Below are positions 1 through 13,642 of a stretch of 64,000 bases of DNA, in pieces. Each line of letters starts with the position of its first letter. Position 1 is the stretch's first letter. The stretch is from Berghia stephanieae (lineage: Eukaryota; Mollusca; Gastropoda; Nudibranchia; Aeolidiidae): positions 48,928,292-48,992,291 of the forward strand of contig CM067443.1 in NCBI GenBank assembly GCA_034508935.3, written 5' to 3'. The notes beneath the pieces are model-generated. The model was not told the DNA's origin, did no database searches, and saw nothing but the letters and a program-made list of their open reading frames with translations. Made by a program: the position numbers and the translations under genes.

Positions 1-194
1 GCATGATCCATTCCTATGTAATCAAATCACTCCATACAACGATGTCATCTCACGGCCATTCATCATCCAAATAAAAGTTTTAAACCTATCGTCACAATGT
101 TCACGCCTATCAATGGAACTGAAAAGAAAAAAAAATACAAATAGAAAAGAGGTTAAGATGATAATATTTTATTTAAAACTAACCCTAACTTAAA

Positions 195-472
195 ATTTGA
201 GCTTTTTTAAAGCGCAATATCCACTAAACATGCTCAAAGCACTTTACAAAGGGTCTGTGACCAATAGCAATACGTGACATGCAAAACGAGACATGAAGCA
301 TGTTAGGCGATATTACATATTTTTTCCGACAGAGACAAAGCTGTTAACCACCAGTTACTCATTTTACACCTGAGTACAGTGAGATAATGTAAGTAAAGAG
401 CCTTTTCCAAGATCTGAAAGCGAGTGTCATACCACAAGACCACATAGCGGCACTTTGTCATACCAGAAGACC
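195..472 (-). repeat. Family B tRNA-type SINE (reference description)
   Basis: On its own strand the family starts GTGCGGCTATGTGGTCTTGT (A-box-like), has a B box GGGTTCGAGCC at about +60, then TTGAGTCCTTGGAAAAGGCT, CTCACATTCTCTCAC, GTAAAATGAGTACCTGGCCG, and ends GCGCTATATAAAAGCTCAA. Length is about 300 bp. This copy is nearly full length on the minus strand. Confidence 0.75.
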
Positions 473-702
473 ACATAGCTGCACAAAACCATCTACACCA
501 ATTCTATTACTATTACTACATATTTCAAACCAAATTCAAACAAAATACTCATTGCTTACATCTCATAACTGTTCGTATTGACCGGATCAAATTGAGAATC
601 TGTGATTTCAAGCCAGGAGCCTCTCCAAATCCTTGGTGCTGATCAATACCCCATCCGACTGTTGGATAAAAATGAGGACACAAAATGTTTATTTTTTTTA
701 TT

Positions 703-1228
703 TTTTAAGGGTTTTACGGCACTTGCAACACATTTAGGTCATATCAGCGCCAGTAAAAAGGAAGAAAATAAGATAGTAAAAAGTTATAGAAATACAATTA
801 AAGTGGCCAAGAAAAGAGAAGACAAAAGGGGAATTGGTTCAAATAGGAAACAGATGTAGATTCCAAGAGCACACTATCAAGGCACTTAGTTTGAGATTAC
901 CTAAAAGTCTCATCCAGACAAAAGCACAGGTCCCCACTAAGAGGAATACACTCAAATGTTTTACAAATCGTATATACTATAAAGAAAACATAATACAATG
1001 CATAACAGAGAGATGATTTACAAGGAAAAAAATATCATCTCCCAAAACAATAACTATGCATTTGACTGTTTCTCTCCCAGTCAAGGTATCCGGCCAGGGC
1101 CAGGACAAAACCAAGTAATCTCATTCCAAGACAAAGACAGACAGCTAGTTGGAAAACAGATATAGGGGGATAGAAGACACAGTATGTACCTCCCTGCCCA
1201 CTATGGGAGGCAGGAACCCCACCCAGGG
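703..1228 (-). repeat. Family A interspersed repeat (reference copy, near full length)
   Basis: Read on its own strand, the family starts CTGGGTGGGGTTCC, runs about 640 bp and ends GCAAGCGCCGTAAAACCC followed by TTAAAAACAAACAA-type sequence. Landmarks are CCCATAGTGGGCAGGGAGGT, TTGGAATGAGATTACTTGGT, GATGATATTTTTTTCCTTGT, TGAGACTTTTAGGTGATCTC and TTTACTGGCGCTGATATGAC. There is no long open frame and no clear pol III box. A constant start and an A-rich tail suggest a non-autonomous retroelement; the class is unproven. Confidence 0.8.
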
Positions 1229-1318
1229 ACACAAAATGAATCTTTGAAATACAAAACATTAGAACAATAAGCACAAAAAAGCTGTATGCTATAAAAACAT
1301 CTTTGATTTATAAAAACA

Positions 1319-1445
1319 ACCCCCCCCCCCCCAAAAAAAAACAAAAAACAAAAAAAAAAACCAAAAAAAAACAAATATTATTATTTATCCCTGCTTCCCC
1401 CCCCCCCCAAAAAAAAAAAAAAAACAAAAAAAAAAACAAAACAAA
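1319..1445. repeat. C-run and A-rich low-complexity tract
   Basis: Thirteen C, then A/C homopolymer text, with a second C run at about 1399-1408. Confidence 0.85.
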
Positions 1446-1597
1446 ACAAACTGAAATTAAGCAAACCATAAGCATGGCATGTGCTCAAAACGCTTTAACA
1501 AATAGGATGAGACATTCTGCCCATAAGTATTTATATTACAATTATCTTTTCAACCACGACAATGCTTTTACTGGCCACGTATCCATTATAATTTGAG

Positions 1598-1930
1598 AAT
1601 GGTGAGAAAACATGAGTAAAGAGGTTCTCTAAGGACGTAACTTTTGAACCTTCTTTACTTGAGTTTTTATCACGCACAATATCCAAAAGATGTGTTCTAC
1701 AAAGCCCTTTAAAAGTGGCCCAAAGTCAGCAGCAACATTGAATATGTAGGACGTGTCTGGTGCCTGTAAGTTAGGGAGTTGTTACATATTTTCAAAAAAT
1801 AGAGACAGTACTGAGGGTACTCATTTATTCAAGTGTGATGAGAGAATGTGAGTAAAGAGCCTTTTCCAAGGACTCAAATTTGAACTGCACAGAGCTTTGA
1901 GGTGTCCACATGATTAGACCCTATAGGCAC
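1598..1930 (-). repeat. Family B SINE, highly diverged copies
   Basis: Landmarks GTGAGTAAAGAGCCTTTTCC and AAGGACTCAAATTTGAACTG occur, with a further degraded piece at about 1600-1660. Confidence 0.45.
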
Positions 1931-2831
1931 ATCACCACAAAATTCACAAACCTGTCATAAAACTTTGACAAACTGATATAAAATATTGGTAGTGTTAAGT
2001 GCTCTGTAGAGTCTGAATAGCCGTAGTCTTTTGTTTCTAATTGTTGTATTTCGATATTTTAGTTCCTCTTGTATTGTATTGGTCTATTTATATAGTTTGG
2101 GATCTGAGCTGAATTGTTGGCTGACGGGTCATTGACAACATGCAGGTCTGATTCTGATATCTGATAAACCAAATTGTTATGGGCTCATTGTTGTAGTGTA
2201 TTGTAAAACGGAAATGCTCTCAAACCAACACAAAATATTGTCAATTGCCATTATTACAACAATGTTAATATGGGCACATAATTGCAAATTGCGTTCGGCA
2301 ATCAGACCTGATAATAGGCTTTTAATGAAATCGGGCCGAACGAGGGGCCGAACGCCGAACCCGAACGGATATAGCCTTCTCAAGTGACCATGAACGAGAT
2401 CTGGATAGTGAAGACTCTCAAGCGGTATGCAGCATCGGATCTAAGGTCACGTGATAGAGGATAGCTGTTGGCTTCAGCTGACAAGAAACGGAGAAGGAAA
2501 GAATGGAGACTACCTCAGGCCTCCATCTACCATGTGTTAGGGGAGGGGCAAGGTCAGTGTCATTCAATAATTGTGCATGTGGCGCTCTATACGGAGAGAA
2601 AATTATAAATTGATTACGGGGGAAGGTGGGAGAGGGGGGAGGGGGGGTTTGCCCCACAAACGACCGAGGTGTTGGGCTTCCGGTAGACCATGTTACGAAA
2701 TCAAAGAGAAAAGGCCGCTGGTACTTGGATGGTGGAAATGGTTGGGGGTAGTGACAATCAGCATGGGATGTATACATTAACATTAATAATATAGGTAATA
2801 GATGACCAGGGATGTGTCTTGTTTGTATATG
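1931..2831. other. No gene or repeat recognised
   Basis: Only short frames. The frame across 2418-2978 on the - strand is open mainly because it crosses the TG repeat and G-rich text. Confidence 0.4.
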
Positions 2832-2834
2832 TTT

Positions 2835-2872
<38 letters not shown>

Positions 2873-2873
2873 G
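2832..2873. repeat. (TG)n-(CG)n alternating purine/pyrimidine microsatellite
   Basis: GTGTGTGT changes to GCGCGCGC and back, a sequence type able to form Z-DNA. Confidence 0.9.
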
Positions 2874-3182
2874 AAAGGGATTACACAAAAACACCTTTCT
2901 CTGTAGCTTCCAAATGATTACGTATCCGATAAATTTGAAAACCACATTGTTTGAATCAGCTTGCAAAAAGGAGAACATTTATCTTTGTTTCACAAAAATA
3001 GGTTTAGAAATAAAAATTTTTTCTAGTAGATTGATTTAGAAAAAAATATTGCTCAATTTTTAAAAATTTAATGATAGTTTCTTTATTTTCCGGTCGATTT
3101 TCTTGATTTATATCTCATTTTTCAATTCTCAATGCGACCAGCACACTGATGTATCTTGTGTGATTCAAAAGCGTTGTTTGTT

Positions 3183-3187
<5 letters not shown>

Positions 3188-3264
<77 letters not shown>
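3188..3264. repeat. (AT)n microsatellite, about 38 units
   Basis: Uninterrupted AT dinucleotides. Confidence 0.95.
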
Positions 3265-3266
<2 letters not shown>

Positions 3267-3479
3267 TGAGAGTCCTGCCTCACTAATTTATTCCTGAGCA
3301 TTGAGATGGTGACGCAACTATTACATACAAGACCTTGCAGTCGAGTCGGCAGGGGTTTTGGGTTACACAACCACTATTTACCCATCGGTCAGCGGTACTC
3401 TTTGATGTATACAACACTTACCGCCTTTACGAAAAGCCGCCTGCCCATAAATCAAGAGATGATCTCCTAACTGTTCACA

Positions 3480-3720
3480 AGCGAACTGTCAAACGAGCAA
3501 TCGATGATTGGATAAGAATCTCAAGATCTCATATAATAAGGTAAGTTTTGGAGAGGTGATATCCCCCCACCTGTCATCGGACAGAACTTTCATTGCGTTA
3601 TATCATATAAGCTCCGCCTCCTCTTTCTATTCCGGAGTGACGAGATTAGACGAGAGGACGCGAGAAAAAATTGAACACGTTATCGGTAAGTCGATTGGTC
3701 GTCCTGCTTCGGCGTGTAAC
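3480..3720 (+). promoter_or_regulatory. CpG-containing segment with two strong splice donors; candidate first exon(s)
   Basis: This stretch is richer in CpG than its surroundings. It has a CTCCGCCTCC GC-box-like site, an ATTGG (reverse CCAAT) box, and two consensus donors: AATAAG then GTAAGT at about 3541, and TTATCG then GTAAGT at about 3686. It could hold an alternative non-coding first exon of OTUD7 or the end of an unseen upstream exon. The open frame at 3335-3544 matches no family I know. Confidence 0.22.
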
Positions 3721-3868
3721 TATAACTCGGTAATAATATGTGCACCCCTACTAGAAGTAGGTCTAGGTCATTACTTGAGGATTTGTAATTTACTACAGAA
3801 ACAAAAATTGCAAGTATTACAAATTACAAACAAGTACAAGTACAAGAAAATAAATAGAATCAACACAG

Positions 3869-3889
3869 CCCCCCCCCCCCCCCCCCCCC
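3869..3889. repeat. Poly(C), 21 bases
   Basis: Uninterrupted C run followed by A-rich text. Confidence 0.95.
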
Positions 3890-4269
3890 AAAGAAAAACA
3901 TAAAGAAAAAAAAATCAACAAAGAAACAAAAACAAAACAAAAACAGAATATCGAAGTATTAAACGACTGGACTAATAAAATTCAAATGGCATTATCATTT
4001 TTATGATTATTGTATTTTAACATTTGCAATTTACATCATCAACAATTGTCAGTTCAGTAATTAAATTAAAATGAAAAGGAAGAGCGAAAGTGAAACTAAA
4101 CTGGACTAGGAAGATAAGAATCTGTTGTGGCTGTACTTAAAGTTAAATATATACATTGTACGAAAAAGTTCATATTTGTTTCAACACTCGACCTTTTGCG
4201 AGAAATCTTTCTTCGTGCAAGATACAAACAGCGTTTAGACATAAGATGACAGCTTCGATGAGAGAATAG

Positions 4270-4610
4270 AGACCGAACGCCATGTTGGCAACGGAAGTTA
4301 TTGGTAGGCGTTACCCAGGAAGACTTGATAGACAGTTAAACGTAAACAAACGGTCTATGATTCTAAATGGAAAGAAAAATTGTCTGATGATATAAAGCTC
4401 AGTGAAACAAAAACATAAAAAGCTGAACAGTTGTTGAATATATCATCTTCTGAATTCTTGAAATATTTAACACATTTAAGAAAAGGCAATTTGCCGCAAC
4501 GGTTTTATTAATTTCCGCACAATTTGTAACCTTTAATAAGTGCAAGATTAACTTTGTTAAGTGACTTAACGCATGCGCACTTTATGTATAATCAAATCCG
4601 GTTGTTTACC
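4270..4610 (+). promoter_or_regulatory. Candidate TATA-less promoter region upstream of OTUD7
   Basis: At about 4278 the text reads CGCCATGTTGGC; its complement contains AACATGGCG, a YY1-type site. ACGGAAGTTA follows within a few bases and resembles an ETS/GABP site. At about 4569 ACGCATGCGCAC resembles an NRF1 site, followed by ATCCGGTT (ETS in reverse). Such motif clusters are typical of broadly active animal promoters. No transcript evidence is available; the link to OTUD7 rests on position and strand only. Confidence 0.3.
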
Positions 4611-6470
4611 TTCTCGATTTTTTCCCTTTGCTGGCAGACAACACCAACGATTAATCATCATCATAAGGTTTAGTAACAGTAGCAAGTAGAATCTTACTCT
4701 TAGATCAAAATATGAAATTAGATGCATTTTGGAACGAGGATTCAGTAACGAAAATTTGCAAGTGCAGGACAAAAATACGTGAAATAATAATTGACTGTAA
4801 TTGTAGGACCAAGTGTGTAGATATTCGATATATTTTTTTTGTAAACAAACAAAAAAGTTGGCGAATAATAATAACAGCCAAAGTGCGGGGTTGTGTTGGC
4901 ATCTCATGATTGCTAAGAGAGATTTTTTTTACACTTGGACTCAATTCAGTGGTCAAGTCTACCAAATGTTATAATCACAGGTCGCACATCGCATCTTCAT
5001 TCAAGATCTTCTTTCTACTTATACTTATTCCTATCCCACTCCTTGACTTTGACTCCTTCACTTGTCTTCTTTTTGTTGCAGAGTTTAAATGTTCATGACA
5101 TGGCTATGTCTAGGAAATGTGTTAATGTTAAGATTTAATATGATGGTAGAACCACTCCAATACATGTTTTGATGCCAGTTTTTAGTTATAAACACACAGG
5201 AAGTTTATTTATGGAGATTCTATATAACTCTATATATATAAAGAAAAGTTACATAATAAAATGTACAATACGATAATAATAATAATTTCACACTAGACTT
5301 CTATTTTTATTATGTTTATAATATTCAACAAATAACTTCTATTTTCTGAATATCTCTGCTATGTCAAATACATGCAGAACATCAATGAGCATATCATTAT
5401 TTTCCAAATAATAATAACATGGCTGATAATTATCTGCTAGATACATATGAGATATGGGAATGATATTTATGCTCTTTTCAAGTCTTATATTTTGGAGCAG
5501 TATCCTGACGACTCAATGGTTTTTGGATACTTTCATCACTCCTCGTATACTTAAACGCTACCCAATATTTAAATTTGATGGTTTTCAAACTTGGTGTCCT
5601 AAGTTAAGTTATATTTTATTCTGGTTAGAGAAAACAACCAAATTGTTCATTTGTGGAGTCGATGTAAATATCTCAGTTTAGTTTTTGATTTGATGTAATT
5701 GAATGACTAAATAATAATTTGTTGTATTTTTTGTTGTTGTGGTTTTTAAATTCTTCATTACTGTTAGCATTAATAAGATGTTTTACTTATTTTCTTCGAC
5801 TCTCCTTTATTATTTCTGTATAATCTTCTTCGAGTGATTTCCAAGGCCAGATATCACGGTTAATAGCTGCTGCTTTGATTTTAATTTATTTAATTATATG
5901 CTGACAATGCACGTGACAGAAGTACAAAATTCCCACTTTGCAGATGCAGTGACTGCAGTTCGATATATATTAAATTCTCTATTGTGGGAAGTTTATCCAT
6001 TAAAATTTTAAAAAATTACGTCAGGGGTAGAAACTGCTGTAGAAATCACTTGCAAATATACTACTGTTTTATTCATTTCAGTACAAAAGCTTTACACAAA
6101 TAGCATATAATCCATCTCTTTGAGCTGAAAAAACAGGAATAATCATGAAATTACCGTCTAAAATGACCTAATTATGTTGATTGCATTATTAAATGTCTTA
6201 ATAAAACAAACTAACAAGGATTTTCTTTTCTCAGAATATCTACTATTTCACTTCACTGATTTGCAAAATAATTGATGATTTATTTTCTGACTAAGGAACT
6301 TTGCTTTTATGAATCATTCATTATCACTAATATTGAGAACTTCAGCTTTATCAGCTTGCATTTTATAAAAAAGATAACTTGTAAGTTGTTTCATTGGCTT
6401 TTGAAATATGATTATGTAAAGACCGGTATGATTAGGTTCGATAATATTTTTTGTTTCCTTTTGTTTTCAG
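4611..6470. other. Presumed OTUD7 5' intron
   Basis: AT-rich, with short frames only. An acceptor-like run (CTTTTTGTTGCAG) ends at about 5082 and may start a non-coding exon. Confidence 0.35.
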
Positions 6471-6531
6471 TTTTGTTTTTCTTGTGGCATGAGTTGTGAA
6501 GCCTATATTCATCATCATCATCATCATCATC
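6471..6531 (+). other. OTUD7B: 5' UTR part of the first coding exon of OTUD7
   Basis: A strong acceptor (pyrimidine run then TTTTCAG ending at 6470) precedes the ATG exon. At least one non-coding 5' exon must therefore lie upstream. The 61 bases include an (ATC)n run that ends directly in the start codon. Confidence 0.6.
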
Positions 6532-9500
6532 ATGGCTGGCGAAAGGAGTCGGATGGTAATGCTGGAGGAATTCATGCAGAATACAGGCACTGACAGAGAT
6601 AAAGCTATAAACATTCTGAACCGTATGTATCAACATCCAACATCTTTTGTACTTTGTCTCTCTCAGTAATTATTCTATCCATTTCCAAGTGTGTGTTTTT
6701 GTCCGTCATTATTTATGAAATTTGATGTAGAAGATTATGATCCTCTTCCTGACAATACTTTTGTAAAGCTGAAGAAATATATAAGCCAATTAACATATAT
6801 GTTAATTGGCTTATGATACTGTGCTTGATTGTAGGGGGTGAGGAGGCTGACTGGATTAACATTGAGTTCTTGGGTTTGAATCTCAATTTAATTATCATTT
6901 TTTTTCCTTTCAAGAAACATAGTCCTTATTACATCTTGAAATATTGGCTGGTATAGATGGTATTGCTCTTGTTTTAAATATCATTTTATTTAGATTTTTT
7001 ATTGAAACATTGTTAGTTGATATTCCTTTCCTCCAACATTAAACATGAGTTGTTGTACCAGTAGGGTCGCGGGTTTGAGCCCCCATCGCCGCCACAAAGT
7101 TTTTATTCTCTGTTGACTTCTGGCACTGTCCTACTCACTTCATTACATGTTATTATCAACATTAGTGCCTGCTCCACTCACTTTTCTGAATTAAAATTCA
7201 CTCCAACTACGGGAGCATACTCAATGTCTCAATCGTTTCTATGTTATCTGTTTGTGTTGAGAATATTGGCTATTACGCTTAAATGCTGGCCAACTAACTT
7301 TTGTGTGTGTTTAACCCATGACCTCAAGAGGTCGGGGAGAGTGGCTCTAGATAGACTAGAGTTTGAAGCGACTTGTTTTGGGGTCGTGGATAGCTCATAC
7401 GGTAGAGTCACAACCTCCCCGGCCAGGCAGAGTTGTCGTGCCAGTAAGGTTGCGGTTCAAGCCCCCATCGCCGCCGCAAAGTTTTTATTCTCTATTGTCT
7501 TCTGGCACTTTCCAACTCACTTCATTTCTTGTTATTATCAACATTAGTGCCTGCTCCACTCACTTTTCTAAACATGATGGTAATGTCTTTCCAAACTTTT
7601 ATTCTGTTTATTTTTGTCTTCTATAAAAGGGAATCAATGGAACCTCATGAACAGTTACAGCGAAATCGAGAAGATGTGTGTATCCTCTGGTCATAGAAAT
7701 ATTCCTCACAGTCAGATTAGACAGCAGTCACAACCCGTGGCTCCAGCTGGTTACAGTGCCATTGAGACAGGGTTGGGCACTGCAGTCAATCTGGACAACA
7801 GAAAAAACCTGGCTCGTCAATCAAACATATCCATTCAACCCTCTCAAGTGTGTCTTCCTTCCAATACGTCTACCAGAGATGCTGCATCCAATTATGGAAT
7901 TGAAAACTTGTCTGTAAAATTGCCTTACACCAAAAATTCTACCCTCGAGTCCAGACCCGTGCCTGCCTCAGCCTCCGTTGTAAGTCAGCAGTCTTCTCAG
8001 GTTAGAGGGACCGAATCGTCTGGCAACAACCAGTCCAGAGTGTCCGATCCTTCCCGGCTGTCGGTGACTGTACCTGGCAACAGCGGTCAGAATAAAGATG
8101 ACAGGCATGAAGAAGAAGATGTCTTTGATGAAAATTTTGTTTCTAAGAAACAGTTTAATCCCAGTAAGTATAATTTTATTATTTTGTAGGTGATTCATAA
8201 AGTTACAAAAACACAAAGCCAGTTGCCCTTCTGAGCCATAAGGCCCATCGGGTATGGGTTTATTCTGTGCGGCTATGTGGTCTTGTTTGTATGACCCTTG
8301 CTTTCGGATCGGAAGGTCCATGGTTCGAGCATGGCTTGGCACATAGTTGAGTCCTTGGAAAAGGCTCTTTACTCACATTTTCTCACATACTTAGGTGTAA
8401 AATGAGTACGTGGCCATTAACAGCATTGTCTGTCAGAAAAAATTTATAATATGTCCTAACAGGCATAAAATTTCGTTCTGCATGTTACGTGTTGCTGTTG
8501 GCCAGGGACCCCCATTTAGTGGATATTGCGCTCTTGCGCTCTGTAGAAAAATCTGTGTCGTCTATCTGGAATTTAGTAATGTATTTATTGTTTTTTGTTA
8601 TTGGCTGAAGACGGGTTTTGAGCCTGAAACATTCCGTGTTTGGTATTTTGTTCTTTTTTAAAGCTGTTATATTCATTTTTGTGAATATATGGCACATTTT
8701 GAAATTCAATGAGTATAGGAAATGCGTTGTATAAATGCGTATATATTCATTTTATTTCTATTCTGAACTATTCCAGGTCCAAGACTAAAAAGAGGTTTTT
8801 CAAACATCATAGAAAATGAGGATATCGTTTCAGAGGCCCGTCACAGCGTCCAGGCCGATATTCAGAAAGACAGTCATGACAATATGTATATACAAACTTT
8901 CATTCTTCCAAACCTGTCTCCGTATAAGGAGGGATTCCGGGCTTTTGTGCAGAAGGAACTCATTGAAACATCCACTCTTGTGTCTTTGGAACAAGCAGGT
9001 TATTTTATTGTTTTGTTTTCAATGTACAATTGTTAGACAATCTTATAAATTGATGGTTTTAACACTCTCCTTACCAACTATAGGAAAATAGTCACATTTT
9101 TTACGACACAACCAGCACTTTTATCATTCAGATTTCTTTTGTAAATCATACAATTTAAAGACAAATGTTTTATTATAGCTATAAAAACGTGACACTGTGT
9201 TGTAGAGTTCATTTTGCTGATCAATATTATGTATAGAGTGTATTTGTTGCTTTTCTGTTTGAGAAAAAAACAACTATTTTTGTGTTGGGTGGGTGTGAAA
9301 TTTTGGGGAAAATTCTGAAAATTGTAGGTAAGGAAAGGGTTAAGGGCAGGTATGGCTATCCCATAATTCTTCAAAACTCTTATGTTTATGCTCAGTTTTA
9401 TCTAAATTTTGGAAGTAAAATGAAAGTCATGGAAGCCATGTTTTATTTATCCCACGATGTCAGTGTATCGTGTTATATCTGGAAATTCGCGTGAGATTTA

Positions 9501-12500
9501 TATAAAAGAAGTCTATCGTATTACAAAATAGCATCCAAGTAACTTTGTTAAAACCTTTTTATGATGTGGGATAGCTCACTTGTCTTTAAGAATAACCAAA
9601 TACAATGAAATCCTTTGTGAAACAGTCAAGTGTTTGGTATTAGTTTTGGGAGATTAATTTTTTTCCCCTTGCAAATCATTTCTCTGTTATGTATTGTATG
9701 TTATGTTTTCTTTTTTGAATATATTCTGTAAAAATTTGAGTGTATTATGATTGGGATCCTGTTCTGGTGTCTGGATAAGACTTTTAGGTGATCTCAAACT
9801 AAGTCACACCGATAATGTTCTCTTGGGATCTACATCTATTCCCTATTTGAACCAGTTCTCTTTGTCTTACCATTTTTTGGGTACCTTTACTTGTAATTTC
9901 AGAATTTGTTCTTCCTTTTTACTGGCGCTGAAATGACCTAAATGTGTCACAAGCACCCTATAACCCTTTAAAAGAAAAGCAAAAAAAAAAAAAACCCCAT
10001 GTGCTCATCATTGAGTTTGCACTGTAAGGAATAGACAAGTTTGCTAATTATTTTGTGTTGTTTTCAACTGCTCCTCATATTCAGGTCGTTTAAACTGGTG
10101 GGCTGAGATGCGAGTCAGTCAACGCTTGATGCCCATGGCCACATCGGGAGATGGGAACTGTTTATTACATGCTGCTTCTCTTGGTAAGAAACATAAAGAC
10201 AATTTTGGGATCTCCAGAAGTGGAGTGGTCTGACAGTATTTTAAAAATAAAAGCCAATTAATGTCACTTAAAAAAAAAAAGGTACAACCTTGAGCTTTTA
10301 TATAGTGCAATATCCACTGACAGTGCTCAAAGTAGATTGTTGAAACTTATGTAGTTGTTGATACGTTTGACATTGAGTCTTCTTATTAATTTTTAAATGA
10401 AAAGAAGGATCAAGACTGCCCTGTAGTTTTTAAATTGATCGCTGTCTAAATTTTTATTTTTCAAGAGTGGAGTAGTTAGAGCTTCCTTGAAGCAGGCTGG
10501 AATGTCTGCATTCTCGATAGACCTATTTGCAATCAAAGTGGTAGCAGGTGGGACTTCCTTTACACAAGTTTTTCAAGAGCTACTTTTATATTTTTATTTG
10601 TAGCCATGTGGGGGATCCATGACAGACAGTTGATACTGAGGAAAGAGTTGAATGAGACACTCACCAGATCCAGGTATAAAGATGCTCTCTACAGAAGATG
10701 GCGTTACCAGCAGACCCTCGGGAATAAAGAGGTTGGATTTCAGATCTTACTTTCTTTTCAATATTTGAAACTGTGGCTTATATTTTAAGGAGAAATAAAA
10801 GTGTGACAATGAATGAATGAATGAAAATGGCTGTGCTGATCCTACGGACGCTTTCCATGAATGTGTGTCGGTCTGTTTCTAATATTCAGTTAGTAATTTG
10901 TTTCCATAAATGACAAGTATTAGTATTATATTAATAGGTAAAATATACGAGGCTGTCTCAAATAAACTTGAGCTTTATATTTAGTTATATTCGAGAATCG
11001 ATTGTGCATGTGTGTGGTTGTTTGTGCATGTGTATATAGCCTAGATGAGTGTGGGACATGGGTTGTGTATGTGCATATGTCCACAATACTATAATTGTAT
11101 TTTATATTGGCATCAATGTGAACCAGAATGAATTTCCATTTCTTTGGATAATAAAGTTTTATTATAATTATATAGTGCAATATTCAATAAACAAGGGGCC
11201 TTTAGTCAACAGCGACACTTGTAGGGCAAGACGTGATGTGTGTTAGGCCGAATTACAATTTTTTTCCAACTGAGACGGCCAGGTACTCATTTTACACCCG
11301 AGTACAGTGATTGAGTGTGATTAAAGAGTCTTTTCCAAGGACTCAATTATGCACCCTCTCAGAGTAGCACTCTAACCGAGGACCTTCCGATCTGAAGGCG
11401 AGTCTCATACCACAAGACCACATAGCCGCACAATAGAATTAAGAGGCTGTGCCTCGTTTTGTGCTGTTCCCTTATATATGAGTCACATTTACTCACTTTA
11501 TCTTTCTCTCAGTCGAAATCAATCTGATAAAAAATGTTGATATGTGATATCATGATTGATTTATTTCATTGTAAACAGTTCAGTGTAAAGCTCACTTCTT
11601 TATTGACTGGGAAAGCAATAACAAACATGATAAAGTGTAAGATTGATGGTTAGTAATAACAGAACACCTCTGTTGCTGACAAAATTACATTTGACCTGAG
11701 ATAACAACTCATGAGATAACTGCATAACAACTGCAATCTATTTAACATTTGAGATGTTGAAAACAATATAAAAAGAGATAAATAAATTAGCCTTTTTTTG
11801 TTTTTGGATTTCTTTCAGTCTGGCTTGGTGTTTAATGAGGCAGAATGGAGAGCAGAGTGGGACAATGTGCTTCGCCTTGCATCACCCCAGCCAAGGGGTG
11901 CACGTGACCCAAACCGACAAAATAATTGTTGTGATAGTCCTCTAACCAAGGGGTATGTGACAGTCATCCGTTTTTGTCTTGGTACTTTGACTAATTTTAC
12001 CAAAATTTTACCAAATCATTTAAAATGAATTTCTTTCTTTCTTCATTTTCAGATGTTAATAAGGCGCTATATAATAATAATATATTATTATTAATAAGCG
12101 AAACTTTATCTTGTGTGGCAAATAAAATTATCATTATGGCATCAGGCCATTTTCTATTAGCATTTAACATACTCTGATATCTTCTTGCTGCAATGAGAAT
12201 GTGTGACTGTTAATCTTCTTTGTTTTATTTACTCAGCTGTGAAGAGCCTGTGGTGTATGAAAGCCTTGAAGAATTCCATGTGTTTGTCCTGGCCCATGTT
12301 CTACAGCGGCCCATCATCGTAGTGGCTGACACCTTCCTCAAAAGCTCCAGCGGTGAAGCGTTGGCTCCTATTCCTTTTGCCGGGATTTATCTCCCCTTTG
12401 AAGTCCATCCATGCTACAGGTCTCCATTACTCCTTACCTACGATGCTGCCCATTTTTCTGCACTGGTTCCAGTGGAGCAGGACCCTCAGGCTTATCCACT

Positions 12501-12941
12501 TCTTCCTGGTGAGTTGGTGACCAGAATCGTTATCGCAAAGGCCTTTACCATACTGCATTTCGAGGAATCATTCCTGTTTTTTTCAGAGGGAATTCCCATG
12601 ATCCCGTCCATTACTGTAAAATTCTGCAATATTAGAATATTACAATGTGGCACAGAAATGTTATCTGCCTTAGTTTTACAGGAGTGAACATGTTGTCAAG
12701 AGAATGTATTTTCTACAAGCAAAATTTCAAGGAAAGCTAAGCGTGCATCTAATGAGAGCTTGACATGTTGTAAACAATAATAGACATAATGTAAATAAAA
12801 TAGCATCTTTCTTCAATATATATATATTTTTTCTTTATTGTTGAATTTCATTGTTGATTATAACTACCACATCTGTCACCTCATAGAGCATATTTACCCT
12901 AATTTACATTTTTAATAACAGTAATACTACTACTACTACTA

Positions 12942-13013
<72 letters not shown>

Positions 13014-13471
13014 TTACTACTACTACTACTACTACTAATAATAATAATAGTAATTATAAATAGTAATAATGATAATGATAAGCATATTTCTATTTTAAAA
13101 GATAATTGTGTATTCTGATCTTTTAAATGTTGTTGATATGAGTATTTTAAAAAAATGATGTATATTGATTGCCATAAACTAGAGGTGCCTAAATGAGCCA
13201 ATAAGATGGAGACAAAGATAAAGTGAGTAAATGTGACTCATATATAAGGGAACAACACAAAGCAAACGCCGTTTCGGCCTTTGACCTTCTTCAATTAATC
13301 ACAAAATATGTTAAATGTATTAGATTGTCATAATAGTTAAAACATTATAGGTAAAAATTTACTCACTTTATCTTTCTCACCATATTGAATGCCATGTATA
13401 TTGTGCACCTAGAGCTATATTTTATGGGACAGGTGCTGTATAAATAAATTTCATTATTATTATTATTAATA

Positions 13472-13516
<45 letters not shown>

Positions 13517-13575
13517 CATTATTATTATTATTATTATCATTATTATTATTATTATTATCAAAATCATCATCATCA

Positions 13576-13642
<67 letters not shown>

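Noticed and set aside
2418-2978. 186-codon - strand frame
   Set aside because: It crosses a TG repeat and G-rich text, has no recognisable domain and no codon pattern like the two host genes.
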